This document shows positions 63,519 through 64,000 of a DNA stretch of 64,000 nt, piece by piece. The DNA comes from SIG299 sp964541485. GTDB taxonomy: Bacteria > Bacillota > Clostridia > Lachnospirales > Lachnospiraceae. The stretch is taken from positions 49,548-113,547 of the forward strand of contig CAZIQL010000003.1 of NCBI GenBank assembly GCA_964541485.1. The letters are read 5' to 3'. Numbering within the stretch: the first letter of the stretch is position 1; each line of letters opens with the position of its first letter. A program made the translations under genes and the position numbers. Below the pieces are notes generated by a model. It worked only from the letters and a program-made list of their open reading frames with translations. It ran no database searches and was not told the DNA's origin.

Positions 63519-64000
63519 TTATGCAAACGGATTCTCGGATGGATATGGCAGGCTCTTTGGCTGGTTATAGCCGATTTCGTCATATGCCACTCCGATGTAT
63601 TTGAGCACTTCGAAGATTTCCTTTCCGAAATGTCCGAATGCCACTGCACCATGGTGCGGATAATTCTTCTCAATCAGTACGTGACGGTAGAAACGTCCCA
63701 TTTCATGGATTGCAAATACACCAATCGCACCAAAGGACTTTGTTCTTACGTCAAGCACTTCACCCTCAGCCACATAAGCTCTTAACTTGTTGTCTGCTGT
63801 GGACTGCAAACGGAAGAAGGTGATGTTACCAGGAGCGATATCGCCCTCGAGTGTTCCGTTTGTCACCTCAATCGGCAGGTTTCTAGCCATGATCTTCTGG
63901 TACTTCATTTCACAGAATGCAAGCTTTGAAGAGCAGGTGTTACCGCAGTGGAAGCCCATGAACGTATCCTTATGGGTATATGGGAACTTGCCTTCGATGG
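63519..64000 (-). CDS. L-fucose/L-arabinose isomerase-family protein, N-terminus outside window
   Basis: The C-terminal 160 residues; the frame is open through position 64000. It contains YTHKDTFMGFHCGNT and PHHGAVAFGHFGKEIFEVLKYIGV, the pattern of the metal-binding C-terminal domain of fucose isomerase-like proteins (a late histidine near HHG is a ligand in FucI). The family interconverts aldoses and ketoses in the cytosol. In a xylan locus the substrate may be arabinose, fucose or an uncommon sugar. It is 56 nt upstream of the SGNH esterase. Confidence 0.8.
   Translation of the reverse strand, partial: IEGKFPYTHKDTFMGFHCGNTCSSKLAFCEMKYQKIMARNLPIEVTNGTLEGDIAPGNITFFRLQSTADNKLRAYVAEGEVLDVRTKSFGAIGVFAIHEMGRFYRHVLIEKNYPHHGAVAFGHFGKEIFEVLKYIGVAYDEIGYNQPKSLPYPSENPFA

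Overview
The window looks like chromosomal DNA of a spore-forming Clostridia, most likely a Lachnospiraceae (Roseburia/Butyrivibrio-like). The grounds are spoIIA genes at the left edge, T-box leaders on valS and trpS, a TPP riboswitch on thiT, many proline/threonine-rich linkers on surface proteins, and a large xylan-degradation locus. Almost every gene is on the minus strand; the exceptions are thiT, an araC-type regulator and one broken gene. No tRNA, rRNA, CRISPR array or insertion sequence was recognised.

Left part (1-30.9 kb), mostly housekeeping. It holds spoIIAA and the truncated spoIIAB, a zinc-ribbon/TPR membrane protein with a 44-residue partner, and valS behind a T-box. Next comes a five-gene operon of unknown function (about 5.5-13.3 kb): a membrane-anchored PT-rich protein, a 1202-residue DUF5717-like protein, an actin/Hsp70-fold ATPase (DUF5716-like), a TPR protein and a two-TM coiled-coil protein. 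Then come a single-TM protein, secDF, mutY, an odd GH28-like protein, a coiled-coil protein with a membrane-anchored GH25 muramidase, a decayed gene with an internal deletion (22.4-23.0 kb), an XRE regulator, trpS (T-box) with a HAD phosphatase, a HelD-like helicase, thiT and a chemotaxis receptor.

Right part (31-64 kb), a glucuronoxylan/xylo-oligosaccharide utilisation locus in three blocks. Block 1 is GH115 alpha-glucuronidase plus a secreted SGNH esterase lipoprotein, divergent from an AraC-family regulator. Block 2 (51.3 to 36.2 kb, read leftward) is a long transport operon: a giant solute-binding protein with two extra carbohydrate-binding-like modules, two permeases, an NHL-repeat membrane protein, a Yip1-like protein, a DUF5696-like protein, a second permease pair, a second binding lipoprotein, and two U32-like proteins with four conserved cysteines each. 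No ABC ATPase is present, so a shared MsmX-type ATPase elsewhere is inferred. Block 3 (64 to 51.8 kb) is a sugar isomerase (partial), a cytosolic SGNH esterase, a GH2 enzyme, a membrane-anchored GH10 xylanase, a GH3 xylosidase and a GH67 alpha-glucuronidase.

Inferred flow: the surface GH10 xylanase cuts xylan, the secreted esterase removes acetyl groups, the two transporters import substituted xylo-oligosaccharides, and cytosolic GH115, GH67, the second esterase, GH3 and GH2 finish them before isomerisation. The least explained parts are the 5.5-13.3 kb operon, the NHL/Yip1/DUF5696 set and the U32-like pair. All family assignments are from reading the sequence; no database search was run.
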